7,106 bases of DNA, from assembly GCA_017547975.1 (NCBI GenBank), contig JAFYNU010000150.1:1-7106 (forward strand), read 5' to 3'. The position numbers were made by a program, and so were the translations under genes. Source of the DNA: Clostridia bacterium. GTDB lineage: Bacteria; Bacillota; Clostridia; Oscillospirales; QAMX01. Positions 7,009-7,106 of this stretch are shown piece after piece (within the stretch, counting starts at the first letter, position 1; each line of letters opens with the position of its first letter). The notes below the pieces were generated by a model. The model saw only the letters and a program-made list of their open reading frames with translations, made no database searches and was not told the origin of the DNA.

Positions 7009-7106
7009 GACTGATTCGTTCCAGAATCCTGTACGCCGTATTACTGGCCACCGTATTGCTGTATGCCGCCATTGTGCAAAGCCGGGATGCCGAGCTTTTG
7101 GTATAC
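7005..7106 (+). CDS. Start of a membrane protein, probably the DUF58 partner of MoxR (3'-truncated)
   Basis: An ATG at 7005 overlaps the moxR stop in an ATGA arrangement, and the frame stays open to the window end (34 codons). The visible protein begins with a basic stretch (MRLIRSR) followed by a hydrophobic segment at about residues 8-24, as expected for an N-terminal membrane anchor. DUF58 proteins usually start with one or two such segments and are very often encoded directly after moxR, so this is the leading guess. No DUF58 core motif is inside the window. The overlap suggests translational coupling, since only a weak GGAAAAA stands in as a ribosome binding site. Confidence 0.65.
   Translation, partial: MRLIRSRILYAVLLATVLLYAAIVQSRDAELLVY

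Noticed and set aside
1..7106. CRISPR arrays, insertion sequences, tRNA or rRNA genes, or phage genes
   Set aside because: No regularly spaced repeats, transposase or integrase motifs, or RNA gene signatures were seen by reading. Almost all of the window is accounted for by recognised protein genes.

Overview
The window looks like chromosomal DNA from a Gram-positive, GC-rich anaerobe of the Clostridia, perhaps Oscillospirales/Ruminococcaceae from a gut or rumen. The basis is strong AGGAGG-type ribosome binding sites, a TTG start, genes packed on one strand, C-rich third codon positions, and the mix of families (intracellular GH38 mannosidase, type-I glycerate kinase, CE15-like esterase, MoxR/DUF58 pair). 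The lineage is an inference; no marker gene is present.

Region 1 (1-5922) holds four co-directional genes separated by only 27, 15 and 12 nt, with no terminator between them, so it reads as one operon whose start lies upstream of the window. The genes are a GH38 alpha-mannosidase lacking its N-terminus, a glycerate kinase, a CE15-like (glucuronoyl-esterase-type) hydrolase without a signal peptide, and a cation diffusion facilitator (CDF) metal exporter with an unusual doubled C-terminal domain.

Region 2 (5923-6060) is the only real intergenic gap. It holds a 14-bp hairpin just after the CDF stop, a second imperfect dyad, and a good sigma-A promoter with an extended -10 lying partly within that dyad. 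It separates the catabolic operon from the next transcription unit.

Region 3 (6061-7106) starts a second operon: a MoxR-family AAA+ ATPase whose stop overlaps (ATGA) the start of a membrane protein cut off by the window end. By position and sequence that protein is probably the DUF58 partner usual for MoxR.

Functional reading: a GH38 enzyme next to a glycerate kinase suggests cytoplasmic breakdown of a mannosyl-glycerate type compound. The mannosidase would release mannose (or mannose-6-phosphate) and D-glycerate, and the kinase would send glycerate to 2-phosphoglycerate and glycolysis. The cytoplasmic esterase in the same operon suggests that the imported substrate carries an ester, possibly of a uronic acid. 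That link, and the role of the metal exporter, are hypotheses. No mobile element, CRISPR array, tRNA or rRNA was seen.
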